Assembly: GCF_004307425.1 (NCBI RefSeq)
Contig: NZ_SEWZ01000003.1
Coordinates: 1 to 64,000, forward strand
Reading direction: 5' to 3'
Source: Aquirufa antheringensis
GTDB lineage: Bacteria; Bacteroidota; Bacteroidia; Cytophagales; Spirosomataceae
DNA length: 64,000 nucleotides
The notes below the pieces were generated by a model. The model searched no databases, was not told where the DNA came from, and saw only the letters and a program-made list of their open reading frames with translations. Below, piece after piece: positions 1 to 8,861 of the stretch (the stretch's first letter is position 1; each line of letters starts with the position of its first letter). Both the position numbers and the translations under genes were made by a program.

Positions 1-77
1 ATTAGTCGTCAGTTATCAGTGGGCAGTAATCAGGAAATAGAGTAGAGAGTATAGAGCAAAGAGTAGAGATACGGCAT

Positions 78-104
78 AAAAAAGAGGCTGCCGCCTCGTT
101 TTTT
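78..104. terminator. Bidirectional intrinsic terminator
   Basis: A run of six A, the stem GAGGC (84-88), a TGCC loop, the stem GCCTC (93-97), one G and six T. The hairpin can end transcription on either strand. It would close the minus-strand valS-gldB-ABC-fur operon about 170 nt beyond the fur stop. Confidence 0.6.
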
Positions 105-140
105 ATCCACTCATGAAATATCGCCCCACGCACTCAGCAA

Positions 141-230
141 TTTGAACTTTGCTCTTTGAACTTTGCTCTTTAAACTTTGCTCTTTGCTCTTTGCTCTTTG
201 AACTTTGCTCTTTGAACTTTGGTCTTTGAC
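141..230. repeat. Tandem heptamer array (CTTTGNN, about 13 units)
   Basis: Uninterrupted 7-bp units run from 141 to 230: CTTTGAA and CTTTGCT alternate irregularly, with single CTTTAAA, CTTTGGT and CTTTGAC variants. The first unit lacks its C. The phase is kept over all units, so this is a true tandem array and not merely biased sequence. It is non-coding and lies directly downstream of fur. Confidence 0.85.
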
Positions 231-274
231 TATCGACTATCTCCTTTCGCCATCTATCCTCTCTACTCTATTAT

Positions 275-694
275 CTAAACTCGACACATTGAGCATGTCC
301 CCTGTATCAACAAATTACTCTCTTGCTTCGTGAAGCCTGCAGGCAATTGAATACTTGGAATATGAACGGTCTCTAAACAGGTTGTTTGGCCACATTGATT
401 GCACTTGAAATGTACGTGGTCGTGTTGGTGAGTATGATCTCCTTGGTGGCATAGTTCCTTACATAAAGCGTATTTTACGCCACCATTGTCATCTAAAACT
501 TTGTGAAGTAGGCCTTGTGTTAAAAAGGTCTTTAAGGTGCGGTATACCGTTACGCGATCGTATTGATCGCTTAATTTTTGTTCGATGTCGCCTTGGCTTA
601 ACGCAAAGTCTACCGCTTGAAAGGTAGCTAGCACATCAACTCTGCAGGGGGTTGATCGAAGGTCAAAATCTGAAAGTGAATAGGATGAATTCAT
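275..694 (-). CDS. Fur-family metal-responsive transcriptional regulator
   Basis: This 139-residue protein has the Fur layout: an N-terminal winged helix with the DNA-recognition segment around YDRVTVYRTLKTF (residues 45-57), then a C-terminal dimerisation and metal-binding domain. Two CxxC pairs (C98/C101 and C134/C137) would hold a structural zinc, and a histidine-rich stretch (HTHQHDHVH, 87-95) could provide regulatory metal ligands. Such proteins repress metal uptake or stress genes when metal-loaded. I cannot tell Fur, Zur and PerR subtypes apart here; the two CxxC pairs fit most of them. It is the last gene of the valS-gldB-ABC-fur run. Its ATG directly follows the TAG of the ABC gene, which implies translational coupling. 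Confidence 0.88.
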   Translation of the reverse strand: MNSSYSLSDFDLRSTPCRVDVLATFQAVDFALSQGDIEQKLSDQYDRVTVYRTLKTFLTQGLLHKVLDDNGGVKYALCKELCHQGDHTHQHDHVHFKCNQCGQTTCLETVHIPSIQLPAGFTKQESNLLIQGTCSMCRV

Positions 695-2503
695 CTAGCC
701 TAAATGTTCGGTTTGTAATTTGACCATATTTTGGTAAATCCCCGATTTTTTCTTCATCAATTCTTCGTGAGAACCGGATTCAACGATCTTACCCTCTTCC
801 ATAACGATGATTAAATCTGCCGAACGAATGGTCGATAAACGGTGAGCGATGATCAAGCTCGTCCGGTTTTTCATGAGTTCCTCGAGAGCGGATTGTACCC
901 ATTTTTCTGATTCTGAATCGAGGGCACTAGTGGCCTCGTCTAGTAATAAGAACTTGGGGTTTTTAAGGATGGCGCGGGCGATGGCGATGCGTTGTCTTTG
1001 GCCACCTGATAATTTAACGCCGCGTTCTCCTACCATGGTATCCCATTTCTCTGGGAATGATTCGACGAATTCTTTGGCATAGGCTAATTCGGCAGCGGAT
1101 TCGATCTCTGCTTGAGTAGCTCCTGGTTTACCATAGGCGATGTTCTCGCGGATAGTTCCTCCGAAAAGTAGCACTTCTTGTGGGACAAGAGCCACCATTT
1201 TACGCCATTCGGTAATGTCGATGTCTGCGATGGAGCGATCCCCTAGTGAGATAGTGCCCGCGTTAGGCTCATAAAAACGCATAAACAATTGCGCTAGGGT
1301 TGATTTACCCGTTCCTGAAGTTCCTACTATGGCTACCTTTTGACCGGGTTCAATGGTAAAGTTAATACCTTTGATGATTTGTACGGATGGACGGGAAGGG
1401 TAGGAGAACTCGAGGTCTTGAACCTTTATTTGGCCGAATGATACCGCAGAGGCGGATGAATCACGCGTCAAATCAATCTCCGATGGATCGCCCAAGATTT
1501 CTAGGATACGATCTGAGGCACCAATGGTCTTTTGTAATTGGGCATAGATGTCACCTAATCCTCCTACGGAACCTCCGATGAAGGCAGTGTAGAAGATGAA
1601 GGTCAATAGGTCAGCAAGTATTAAATCGCCATTCGCAACTAAGGAAGCACCATACCAAACCACGCCTACAATGCCGCCAAACAAGGCGAAAATGATGAAA
1701 CTGACAAATCCTCCCCGCAAGGTCGCCGCTTTTAAGGCCTCGCCTACTACCTTATTTAAGGAAGAGGTGTAACGATCGACTTCGTATTTCTCGTTGGTGA
1801 AGGCTTTAACGGCTTGAATGGACGTTAACGTTTCCTCTACGATGATGTTGGTATTGGCTAGTTCGTCCTGTGCCTTTTTGGAGATCTTCCGGATGAATTT
1901 ACCGAAAACGATTGCTGAAATAACCAATACCGGGAATGTCGCCAGCATAAATAGGGTCAGCTTCCAGGAGATATAGGTAATGAGCGCAACGCCACCCACG
2001 AGGGTGAAAACCTGGCGAAAGAACTCTGCTAAGGTAATCGATAACACATCCTGTAATTGGGTGATATCAGAAGTGATACGGCTCATCAATTCCCCTACGC
2101 GTCTTTTCTCGAAGTGAAAGATGGGTAGTGTGATGATTTTGGCGTATAATGTTTGGCGAACATCGCGCATTGCTTTCTCTGATACTTGCGCAAATGTATA
2201 GATGCGGAAGAAAGAGAGAATGGCTTGTACGATCAGAACCGCGAAGAAAAACAGGGTTACTTCGTTGATCTTATAGGTTGATTTGCCTTCGATGACTTTG
2301 GTCATTTCCCCGATTAAAAGGGGAAAACTGAGGGTTGTTAAGTTAGATAACAACAAGAAAGCCATCCCCACGATGAACGTCCATTTGTAAGGAATGACGA
2401 ATCGGAAGATTTTAATGGCCTTAGATAGACCCTGTTTGCTTACTTTGACGGCATCTTTTGGATCCACTCCTCCGCCTATATCACCGTGTTGTTTTTTTGC
2501 CAT
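695..2503 (-). CDS. ABC exporter, fused permease and ATPase (MsbA-like)
   Basis: A 602-residue half-transporter. The N-terminal part (about 30-330) carries around six membrane helices of the type I exporter fold. The C-terminal ATPase domain has Walker A GTSGTGKS near residue 394, the signature LSGGQRQR near 500, and Walker B FLLLDEATSALD near 520, so it should be active as a homodimer. Family members move lipids, lipid A precursors or drugs across the inner membrane; the substrate cannot be read from sequence. It starts one base after gldB ends and its stop abuts the fur start, so it is expressed in the middle of an operon. Confidence 0.9.
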   Translation of the reverse strand: MAKKQHGDIGGGVDPKDAVKVSKQGLSKAIKIFRFVIPYKWTFIVGMAFLLLSNLTTLSFPLLIGEMTKVIEGKSTYKINEVTLFFFAVLIVQAILSFFRIYTFAQVSEKAMRDVRQTLYAKIITLPIFHFEKRRVGELMSRITSDITQLQDVLSITLAEFFRQVFTLVGGVALITYISWKLTLFMLATFPVLVISAIVFGKFIRKISKKAQDELANTNIIVEETLTSIQAVKAFTNEKYEVDRYTSSLNKVVGEALKAATLRGGFVSFIIFALFGGIVGVVWYGASLVANGDLILADLLTFIFYTAFIGGSVGGLGDIYAQLQKTIGASDRILEILGDPSEIDLTRDSSASAVSFGQIKVQDLEFSYPSRPSVQIIKGINFTIEPGQKVAIVGTSGTGKSTLAQLFMRFYEPNAGTISLGDRSIADIDITEWRKMVALVPQEVLLFGGTIRENIAYGKPGATQAEIESAAELAYAKEFVESFPEKWDTMVGERGVKLSGGQRQRIAIARAILKNPKFLLLDEATSALDSESEKWVQSALEELMKNRTSLIIAHRLSTIRSADLIIVMEEGKIVESGSHEELMKKKSGIYQNMVKLQTEHLG

Positions 2504-2504
2504 C

Positions 2505-3509
2505 TTATTTCTTATCTGCTTCGCCGCGGTAGCCTGAATCGAGGAATAATCGATTGGCTTCTGGGTCGGTCAATATCTTTGCTAATGTTGTTTTAGGCTT
2601 TTGTTTCCAATAGGAGTCCACAATGCGCCAGCCTAACCAGCGTCCGATGCTGCCTGGGCAGGCGGGACCGACTTCGGTCGTTTTGGGACGATCATCTAAG
2701 TATTTTGCCTTGACGTTTTTATCGCTACTAAATAACAATTTGCGATCGATAAAATGCTCCCAAACTTCTTTTTGAAAGGCATTTGTCTCAGCGATTTCTT
2801 GCTGAGAATAACCGAAAATAAGACTGTCAGGGACGGAAGGTAAAATCGTTTTCGTGAAAACGTAGCCTTTGCCATACCAAATCATATCGCTTAATAAACT
2901 CGCATCATTCTCTGTTTGTTTGATCAAAAAGGCAGAATATTGTAGGATCACTTGTGCCACTAAGGCTTTGGGTTCTAAACGGCGCATCTGGTACTCATAC
3001 ACATTGGGCGCTTTATAGAGACCGCGAGATCCCATAAAGTAGTCAAGACCAATGATGATCAAGGAGTCTGAAACGACTAGGTTCTGTGCAGTATATTCGC
3101 CGCCTCCCACACCTCCGAAACCGGAAAATACCGTTCTGATTTTCGGTGTTTTAACGCCAGGGAATTCCTGTTGAATTTTGGTAAACGCTGTTTTGAGTTC
3201 TATTTCTAGTGAATCGCCACCAAAAAAGCTAGCCTCTTGACTTTGATCATAGAATTTACGCAACGCGGGATTAGCATATAATCGATAGAGATCTTGAGCA
3301 AGAAAGGGGGTGTTTTCGGTTGTAGCGCCAAAATACCCCACTGTGATCTCCGGGTATTTAGTTAGCACCGCACTCATCTCCGCATCCGATTTAGCTGAGG
3401 ACATTTCGCGTTCCACTCGCTGAAAATCCCACTGAATGGCCGGCGCTTCCTTTTCTGAAGAACAAGACCATAGTAGCAAACCGAAGAAAATCGCGTAAAG
3501 AAATTTCAT
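2505..3509 (-). CDS. gldB: GldB-type gliding motility lipoprotein
   Basis: A 334-residue lipoprotein with a short signal peptide and lipobox LWSC (lipidated Cys16). The body shows the GldB family pattern: a GLDYFMG motif near 155, a following YEYQMRR segment, WYGKGYVFTKTILPSVPD in the middle, and PGSIGRWLGWRIVDSY near the C terminus. In Flavobacterium, GldB is a membrane lipoprotein required for gliding; homologues also occur in Bacteroidota not known to glide, so gliding itself is not proven. Its ATG overlaps the valS stop by one base (TAATG), indicating coupled translation. Confidence 0.85.
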   Translation of the reverse strand: MKFLYAIFFGLLLWSCSSEKEAPAIQWDFQRVEREMSSAKSDAEMSAVLTKYPEITVGYFGATTENTPFLAQDLYRLYANPALRKFYDQSQEASFFGGDSLEIELKTAFTKIQQEFPGVKTPKIRTVFSGFGGVGGGEYTAQNLVVSDSLIIIGLDYFMGSRGLYKAPNVYEYQMRRLEPKALVAQVILQYSAFLIKQTENDASLLSDMIWYGKGYVFTKTILPSVPDSLIFGYSQQEIAETNAFQKEVWEHFIDRKLLFSSDKNVKAKYLDDRPKTTEVGPACPGSIGRWLGWRIVDSYWKQKPKTTLAKILTDPEANRLFLDSGYRGEADKK

Positions 3510-6133
3510 TATCCTAAACGGGCTAACAATTCTTGCAAGGACTGAATCTTGGTTTCTGCATCCGCTAATTTTTGTCTTTCACGCTCTACTAAATCCGCTT
3601 TTGCATTCGCTACGAATTTTTCGTTGGCAAGTTTCGCTTCCACTGATTTTTTGAAACCTAACAGATACACTAATTCCTTCTCTGATTCCGCTTTCACTAC
3701 AGCTGGATCTTCGTCGTTTGCTAAAGGAACGAAGAACTGATCCGCTTTCACGACAAAGGTTTGGGCATCAGCTACCGCATCCGCTACAAACGTGATGGAT
3801 TCTAAATTAGCTAGTTTGATCATAATCGCCTCTAGCGGAGCATAGGCGGCTTTATTTTCTGCTTTAATATGTAAGGCCAAAGCCAATTTAGGTGACAATT
3901 GCTTCGAATTACGGATCTCGCGAACTTTCGTTACCACTTCGAAAACTACATCGAATTGAGCGACTAACGCCGCATTAACTGGACCTGCTAACGGGAATTC
4001 AGCTTTGCAGATGGACTCTCCCGCCTTACGTTCATCGATCACCTGCCAAATCTCTTCCGTTATAAACGGCATGTACGGATGCATTAAGCGCATCAAAGAA
4101 TCGAATAAACCTAGCGCCGCTTGTAGCGTGTCTGCGTGAATGGGGCTTTGGTAGGCCGGTTTAATGATCTCTAAATACTTACCGCAGAAATCATCCCAAA
4201 CTAGCTCATATATGCTTAAAAGGGCATCTGAAATGCGGAATTTACTGAAGTGATCTTGAACGTCAATAATGGTTTGGTTTAATTTTGATTCAAACCAAGC
4301 CGTTGCTAAAACGTGTTCAGGTAATGAGGCACCTGGAACCACTTCTAAACCGCGTAAAAGTCGGAACGCATTCCAAATCTTGTTCGAGAAGTTACGTCCT
4401 TGTTCGCACAATTTATCATCAAATAATAAGTCATTCCCAGCCGGAGCGGAGAACAATAAGCCAGAACGAACTCCATCCGCGCCGAAACGCTCAATCAGCT
4501 CCAAAGGATCAGGCGAGTTGCCTAATGATTTGGACATCTTACGACCTTGCTTATCGCGCACAATACCTGTTAAATAGACATTCTTGAACGGCAATTCATC
4601 TCTCCATTCGTAACCCGCCATGATCATACGCGCTACCCAGAAGAATAAAATATCTGGTCCAGTCACTAAGTCATTCGTAGGATAATAGTAGTTAATCTCT
4701 TCATTATCTGGGTTTTCGATACCATCAAAAACCGAGATAGGCCATAGCCAAGAGGAGAACCAAGTATCCAAAACATCCGGATCCTGTGTCAAATCATCTT
4801 CCACTAAGGCATACAATTGGTATGTATCTCTTGCGATGCGCAAGGCTTCTTTTTTATCTTTCGCTACGATCACCGTGCCGTCTTCTAAATAGAAGGCAGG
4901 GATTTGTTGCCCCCACCATAATTGACGGGAAATACACCAATCGCGTACATTTTCCATCCAAGAACGGTACGTATTCTTAAACTTCGCCGGGTGTAATTGA
5001 ATAGTGTCATTCATGACGTTGTCCAAAGCTGGCTTCGCCATCTCCTCCATCTTCATGAACCATTGCAAGGATAGTTTGGGCTCGATGACCGCGCCTGTTC
5101 TCTCCGAAGTTCCCACGGTGGATTTGTATTCTTCTGTTTTGGCCAAATAACCTTCTTCGGTTAATTGTTTCACAATGCGTTTACGCGCCTCGAAACGGTC
5201 AACACCCACAAATAGGACGGCCTTTTCATTCAAGGTTCCATCGTCGTTTAATAGATCGATGACAGGCAACTTGTGTTTTAAACCTAACTCGTAGTCATTC
5301 AAATCGTGAGCAGGGGTCACTTTTAAACAACCCGTTCCAAACTCCGCAGTAACATATTCGTCAGCAATAATCGGAATTTCGCGATCAATCAATGGGATAC
5401 GAACCTTTTTGCCTTGCAAATGCAGGTAGCGCTCATCTGTTGGATTCACGCAAATGGCTGCATCCGCCATGATGGTTTCAGGTCGAGTCGTTGCAATGGT
5501 AACAAATCCAGATCCATCGATTAATGGATAATTGATGTAATGTAATTTGGCCTGAATATCCTTGTAAATCACTTCTTCGTCTGATAAAGCGGTTTTCCCT
5601 TGTGGATCCCAGTTCACCATACGCACGCCGCGGTAGATCAAACCTTTGTTATATAAACGCACAAAGGTGTCAATAACCGCTTGGTATAAAGAGGGTTCCA
5701 TCGTAAAACGGGTACGATCCCAGTCACAAGAAGCCCCTAATTTTTTCAATTGATCAAGGATGATTCCACCGTATTTGTCCTTCCATTCGAAGGCATATTT
5801 CAAGAATTCCTCGCGAGTAATGTCGGCCTTAGAGATGCCTTTTTCCTTCAACATGGCCACTACTTTCGCCTCTGTCGCAATCGATGCGTGGTCCGTTCCC
5901 GGTACCCAACACGCCTCTTTGCCTTCCATACGCGCCTTGCGAATCAAGACATCTTGAATCGTATTGTTCAACATGTGGCCCATATGAAGCACCCCAGTGA
6001 CGTTAGGAGGAGGAATGACGATGGTGTACGCCTCTTTGTTCGGATTAGGTTTCGAAGCGAAAAGCTTGTTTTCTAACCAGTAGGCATACCATTTTTGTTC
6101 AATTTCCTGCGGGGCGTAATTCTTATCTATCAT
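3509..6133 (-). CDS. valS: Valyl-tRNA synthetase
   Basis: An 874-residue class Ia synthetase that charges tRNA-Val. The ATP-binding HIGH-type motif is HMGH (50-53) after PPPNVTG, and the second signature KMSKS lies near 531-535 in GRKMSKSLGN. The editing domain lies between them, followed by an anticodon-binding domain and a C-terminal coiled-coil arm rich in Lys, Glu and Ala, as is usual for ValRS. Length is normal. It is the first gene of a four-gene run with gldB, an ABC exporter and fur. A TAnnTTTG element lies about 20 bases upstream of the ATG. Confidence 0.97.
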   Translation of the reverse strand: MIDKNYAPQEIEQKWYAYWLENKLFASKPNPNKEAYTIVIPPPNVTGVLHMGHMLNNTIQDVLIRKARMEGKEACWVPGTDHASIATEAKVVAMLKEKGISKADITREEFLKYAFEWKDKYGGIILDQLKKLGASCDWDRTRFTMEPSLYQAVIDTFVRLYNKGLIYRGVRMVNWDPQGKTALSDEEVIYKDIQAKLHYINYPLIDGSGFVTIATTRPETIMADAAICVNPTDERYLHLQGKKVRIPLIDREIPIIADEYVTAEFGTGCLKVTPAHDLNDYELGLKHKLPVIDLLNDDGTLNEKAVLFVGVDRFEARKRIVKQLTEEGYLAKTEEYKSTVGTSERTGAVIEPKLSLQWFMKMEEMAKPALDNVMNDTIQLHPAKFKNTYRSWMENVRDWCISRQLWWGQQIPAFYLEDGTVIVAKDKKEALRIARDTYQLYALVEDDLTQDPDVLDTWFSSWLWPISVFDGIENPDNEEINYYYPTNDLVTGPDILFFWVARMIMAGYEWRDELPFKNVYLTGIVRDKQGRKMSKSLGNSPDPLELIERFGADGVRSGLLFSAPAGNDLLFDDKLCEQGRNFSNKIWNAFRLLRGLEVVPGASLPEHVLATAWFESKLNQTIIDVQDHFSKFRISDALLSIYELVWDDFCGKYLEIIKPAYQSPIHADTLQAALGLFDSLMRLMHPYMPFITEEIWQVIDERKAGESICKAEFPLAGPVNAALVAQFDVVFEVVTKVREIRNSKQLSPKLALALHIKAENKAAYAPLEAIMIKLANLESITFVADAVADAQTFVVKADQFFVPLANDEDPAVVKAESEKELVYLLGFKKSVEAKLANEKFVANAKADLVERERQKLADAETKIQSLQELLARLG

Positions 6134-6151
6134 ATGTGTTCTCTAAGCCTA

Positions 6152-6159
6152 CAAAGATA
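6152..6159 (-). promoter_or_regulatory. Bacteroidota-type -7 promoter element for the valS operon
   Basis: TATCTTTG on the minus strand matches TAnnTTTG, 18 bases before the valS ATG. No TTG is found at the normal -33 distance. Confidence 0.45.
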
Positions 6160-6206
6160 ATTGATTTAGGCCAAAGGTCGAGGGTGGATTTTAAAACAAT
6201 TCGCCG

Positions 6207-6214
6207 TAATTTTG
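6207..6214 (+). promoter_or_regulatory. Bacteroidota-type -7 promoter element for the hydroxylase gene
   Basis: TAATTTTG matches TAnnTTTG, 14 bases before the first possible ATG, so the leader would be very short. Confidence 0.4.
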
Positions 6215-6228
6215 GTTGAAATAGCGTT

Positions 6229-6669
6229 ATGATGTTAATGGGAATTTTACTTTGGTTAGGTACCTTTCTGGGAATGGAAGGCTTCGCATGGTTTACGCAC
6301 AAGTACATCATGCATGGGATCATGTGGAACTGGCACGAGTCGCATCACGTGCACCACAAAAATAAATTGGAAAAAAATGACCTGTTTTCGGTTGTTTTCG
6401 GAATCTCCTCTACGCTAACTATTATCGTAGGAGCTGAAATTCCAGCCTACTGGCCGCTATTTTACATCGGATTAGGGATTGCAACGTATGGCATCTTCTA
6501 TTTCATCTTCCACGATATCATTGTGCACCGCCGGATTAAAATCAAGTACAAAGCGGGTTCTGCGTACATGAAGCGCATTATGAAAGCGCATTATGTGCAC
6601 CACGAGGTGCACACAAAAAAAGGCGCAGAGGCTTTTGGCTTCCTCTACGCCCCTAAAAAATACCAATAA
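6229..6669 (+). CDS. crtZ: Beta-carotene hydroxylase-like protein (CrtZ family, fatty acid hydroxylase superfamily)
   Basis: A 146-residue integral membrane protein with the histidine clusters of non-haem di-iron hydroxylases: HKYIMH (24-29), HESHHVHH (36-43), HDIIVH (95-100) and HYVHH (121-125). Spacing and size match bacterial CrtZ, which adds hydroxyl groups to the beta-ionone rings of carotene to give zeaxanthin-type pigments. Three to four hydrophobic helices surround the clusters. Start codons at 6229, 6232 and 6238 are all possible; the first is used here. No other carotenoid gene is in the window. Its 3' coding end also contains the terminator of the convergent cys operon. Confidence 0.82.
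   Translation: MMLMGILLWLGTFLGMEGFAWFTHKYIMHGIMWNWHESHHVHHKNKLEKNDLFSVVFGISSTLTIIVGAEIPAYWPLFYIGLGIATYGIFYFIFHDIIVHRRIKIKYKAGSAYMKRIMKAHYVHHEVHTKKGAEAFGFLYAPKKYQ
6615..6651 (-). terminator. Intrinsic terminator of cysHDN, embedded in the crtZ coding region
   Basis: On the minus strand, GGCGTAGAGG (complement of 6642-6651) and CCTCTGCGCC (complement of 6622-6631) form a 10-bp stem with one G-U pair around a 10-base loop, followed by seven T (6615-6621). On the plus strand the same position is a C-A mismatch, so the hairpin works best for minus-strand RNA. It begins about 20 nt past the cysN stop. Confidence 0.75.
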
Positions 6670-6671
6670 AC

Positions 6672-7922
6672 TTATTTTACGAATCCTACACCGACGGTTG
6701 AATTCGAGAATTCATCGATCAGGATGAAGGCTCCATTCGCTGGATTAGCTGCATATTGATCTGCGCTGATCGGTTGTGCCGTGCGCAACGCAATCGTTCC
6801 TATCTCATTTAACTTCAGCGTATCTACACCCTGGGTAGACGTTTGAGTCGCTACGTCAAGGCGCTCCGTAATTTGAGAGATTTTGGCCTTCGTTGTATTG
6901 ATTCCGTGTTGTAATAAGTAGGTCTTACCTGGGCTTAATGCTGTGTGATCTAACCAGCATACTTGTGCTGAAAAATCTTTCAATGCCGGAGCATTGTCCT
7001 CTGAAGCTAACACAAGCGTGTTTCCTCTGGAAATATCCACATCCGTCGTCAACGTAATCGTCACAGAATCCCCTGCGATAGCTTGATCTAATTTCGTTTC
7101 AAATTTCTCAATGGTCGCAATCGTGCTTTCTTGTCCCGTAGGCAAAACGCGAATCGCATCACCCACTTTGAACGTGCCAGAGCTGATTTTTCCGGCATAG
7201 CCACGGAAGTCGTGGTAGGCCTCTGTCATGGGTCTCACGACAAATTGAACCGGGAAACGAGCGGGTGCGTGCGCTAGTGTAGAAGCGTATTCAAAGGCTT
7301 CTAATTCACCTAACAGTGTATTGCCCTTGAACCAAGGCATTTCGCTGGCCTTTTGCGTGATGTTTTGGCCGTACAAAGAGGAAATAGGCAAGAAGCTGAT
7401 TTCCTGTCCTTCGAAAGTGGTCTGTGCTACTAATTCCGCCAAGCTGTCTTTTATCGCATTGAACGTGGATTCTTGGTATTGCACTAAGTCCATCTTATTC
7501 ACACAAATGATCACTTTGGGGATACGGAGCATCGCGGCGATCGACAAGTGACGCGCTGTTTGTTCCACTACTCCTTGTCGTGCATCCACTAAGATGAGGG
7601 AAACTTTCGCGTTCGAAGCCCCTGTCACCATGTTGCGCGTGTATTCCACGTGGCCCGGAGTATCCGCGATGATGTATTTGCGGGTAGGCGTGGAGAAATA
7701 AATATTCGCCACATCGATGGTAATACCTTGCTCGCGTTCAGCGATGAGGCCATCGGTTAATAAGGAAAGGTCAAGAAAGTCTAGTCCTTTGCGTTTAGAT
7801 GCACTTTCTAAGGCTTCTATTTTATCTTTGGTAATCGAATTAGTTTCGTATAACAGGCGGCCGATTAAGGTACTTTTTCCATCATCAACGGAACCTGCGG
7901 TAGCTATGCGTAAAATATCCAT
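6672..7922 (-). CDS. cysN: Sulfate adenylyltransferase subunit 1 (GTPase)
   Basis: A 416-residue EF-Tu-like GTPase that drives adenylylation of sulfate by CysD to give APS. GTPase motifs: G1 GSVDDGKST (10-18), DTPGHVEY and NKMD in order, then beta-barrel domains 2 and 3. No APS kinase (CysC) domain is fused at the C terminus, in line with a downstream APS reductase that does not need PAPS. It is the last gene of cysH-cysD-cysN, 21 bases after cysD. Its stop codon is only 2 nt from the convergent crtZ stop. Confidence 0.95.
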   Translation of the reverse strand: MDILRIATAGSVDDGKSTLIGRLLYETNSITKDKIEALESASKRKGLDFLDLSLLTDGLIAEREQGITIDVANIYFSTPTRKYIIADTPGHVEYTRNMVTGASNAKVSLILVDARQGVVEQTARHLSIAAMLRIPKVIICVNKMDLVQYQESTFNAIKDSLAELVAQTTFEGQEISFLPISSLYGQNITQKASEMPWFKGNTLLGELEAFEYASTLAHAPARFPVQFVVRPMTEAYHDFRGYAGKISSGTFKVGDAIRVLPTGQESTIATIEKFETKLDQAIAGDSVTITLTTDVDISRGNTLVLASEDNAPALKDFSAQVCWLDHTALSPGKTYLLQHGINTTKAKISQITERLDVATQTSTQGVDTLKLNEIGTIALRTAQPISADQYAANPANGAFILIDEFSNSTVGVGFVK

Positions 7923-7943
7923 GTGTTCTTGTCTGAGATTGAA

Positions 7944-8858
7944 TTAAAAATACCCTTGTTGTTTTCTTTTTTCCATCGCCGCCTCCGAACGTTTGTCGTC
8001 AATGCGCGCGCCTCGTTCCGAAATTTCGGCAGAAAGAATCTCTTCTATAATCACATCGATATCCGTTGCATCAGAAGCCACAGCTGCCGTACACGTCATA
8101 TCGCCCACCGTTCTAAAACGAACTGTCGCTTCGAATGGAATCTCATCTGCTTCTTTGTTCAAGTACTCAGAATCTGCCCAAAGCATTCCATCCCGCTCGA
8201 TTACTTGACGTTGGTGCGAATAGTAAATACTAGGGATCTCCATCTTCTCTTCTTTGATGTAGTTCCAAACATCGAGCTCCGTCCAGTTCGAAATAGGAAA
8301 CACGCGTACGTTTTCTCCCACTGCGATGCGGCCGTTGAGCATATCGAATAATTCGGGTCTTTGGCGTTTTGCATCCCATTGTCCAAAATCATCGCGCACC
8401 GAAAAAATACGTTCTTTCGCTCTCGCCTTTTCCTCGTCACGTCTTGCACCACCGATACAAGCATCGAATTTGAATTCCTCGATCGTATCTAAAAGCGTTA
8501 CGGTTTGAAGGACGTTGCGCGAGGCATATTTTCCAGACTCTTCCGTCGCCTTTCCTTGGTTGATGGAATCTTGTACATAGCGCACGATTAATTCAGCCCC
8601 CGTTTCTTTCGCTAACCAATCGCGGAATTCAATCGTCTCCGGGAAGTTGTGTCCTGTATCGATATGAACCAAAGGGAAGGGAATTTTACCTGGGAAGAAA
8701 GCCTTTTGGGCTAAACGAACCAAGGTAATGGAATCCTTTCCTCCCGAGAAAAGTAAGGCAGGGCGCTCAAATTGCGCCGCCACTTCTCTAAGGATGTAGA
8801 TAGATTCATCCTCTAGCTGGCGAGGGAAATGACCGATTTTGTCTTGTATTGTCTGCAT
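7944..8858 (-). CDS. cysD: Sulfate adenylyltransferase subunit 2
   Basis: A 304-residue catalytic subunit of ATP sulfurylase, of the PP-loop ATP pyrophosphatase family. The PP-loop motif SGGKDSITLVRL lies near residues 39-50. The central region GGARRDEEKARAKER and the C-terminal ERGARIDDKRSEAAMEKRKQQGYF region (cited by ends only) are typical of CysD. It combines ATP and sulfate to make APS, coupled to GTP hydrolysis by CysN. It follows cysH by 3 bases. Confidence 0.96.
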   Translation of the reverse strand: MQTIQDKIGHFPRQLEDESIYILREVAAQFERPALLFSGGKDSITLVRLAQKAFFPGKIPFPLVHIDTGHNFPETIEFRDWLAKETGAELIVRYVQDSINQGKATEESGKYASRNVLQTVTLLDTIEEFKFDACIGGARRDEEKARAKERIFSVRDDFGQWDAKRQRPELFDMLNGRIAVGENVRVFPISNWTELDVWNYIKEEKMEIPSIYYSHQRQVIERDGMLWADSEYLNKEADEIPFEATVRFRTVGDMTCTAAVASDATDIDVIIEEILSAEISERGARIDDKRSEAAMEKRKQQGYF

Positions 8859-8861
8859 AAC

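Larger units (their letters stand above)
36..272. repeat. Possible non-autonomous repeat element with 19-bp imperfect terminal inverted repeats
   Basis: Positions 36-54 and 254-272 are inverted copies of each other with 18 of 19 bases matching (the left copy begins AATAGAGTAGAGAG). Between them lie a terminator hairpin and a heptamer array. The right copy ends two bases before the fur stop codon. The arms are low-complexity purine/pyrimidine tracts, so chance similarity is possible. No coding potential and no clear target-site duplication are visible. Two similar 10-mers, CAGTTATCAG and CAGTAATCAG, lie just outside the left arm at about 10-34. Confidence 0.35.

Noticed and set aside
141-230. 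Repeat array as a CRISPR
   Set aside because: Units are 7 bp, contiguous and without spacers, and no cas gene is near.
7923-8351. 142-codon open frame antisense to cysD
   Set aside because: Cys/His/Arg-rich shadow sequence without family features; cysD motifs are clear on the other strand.
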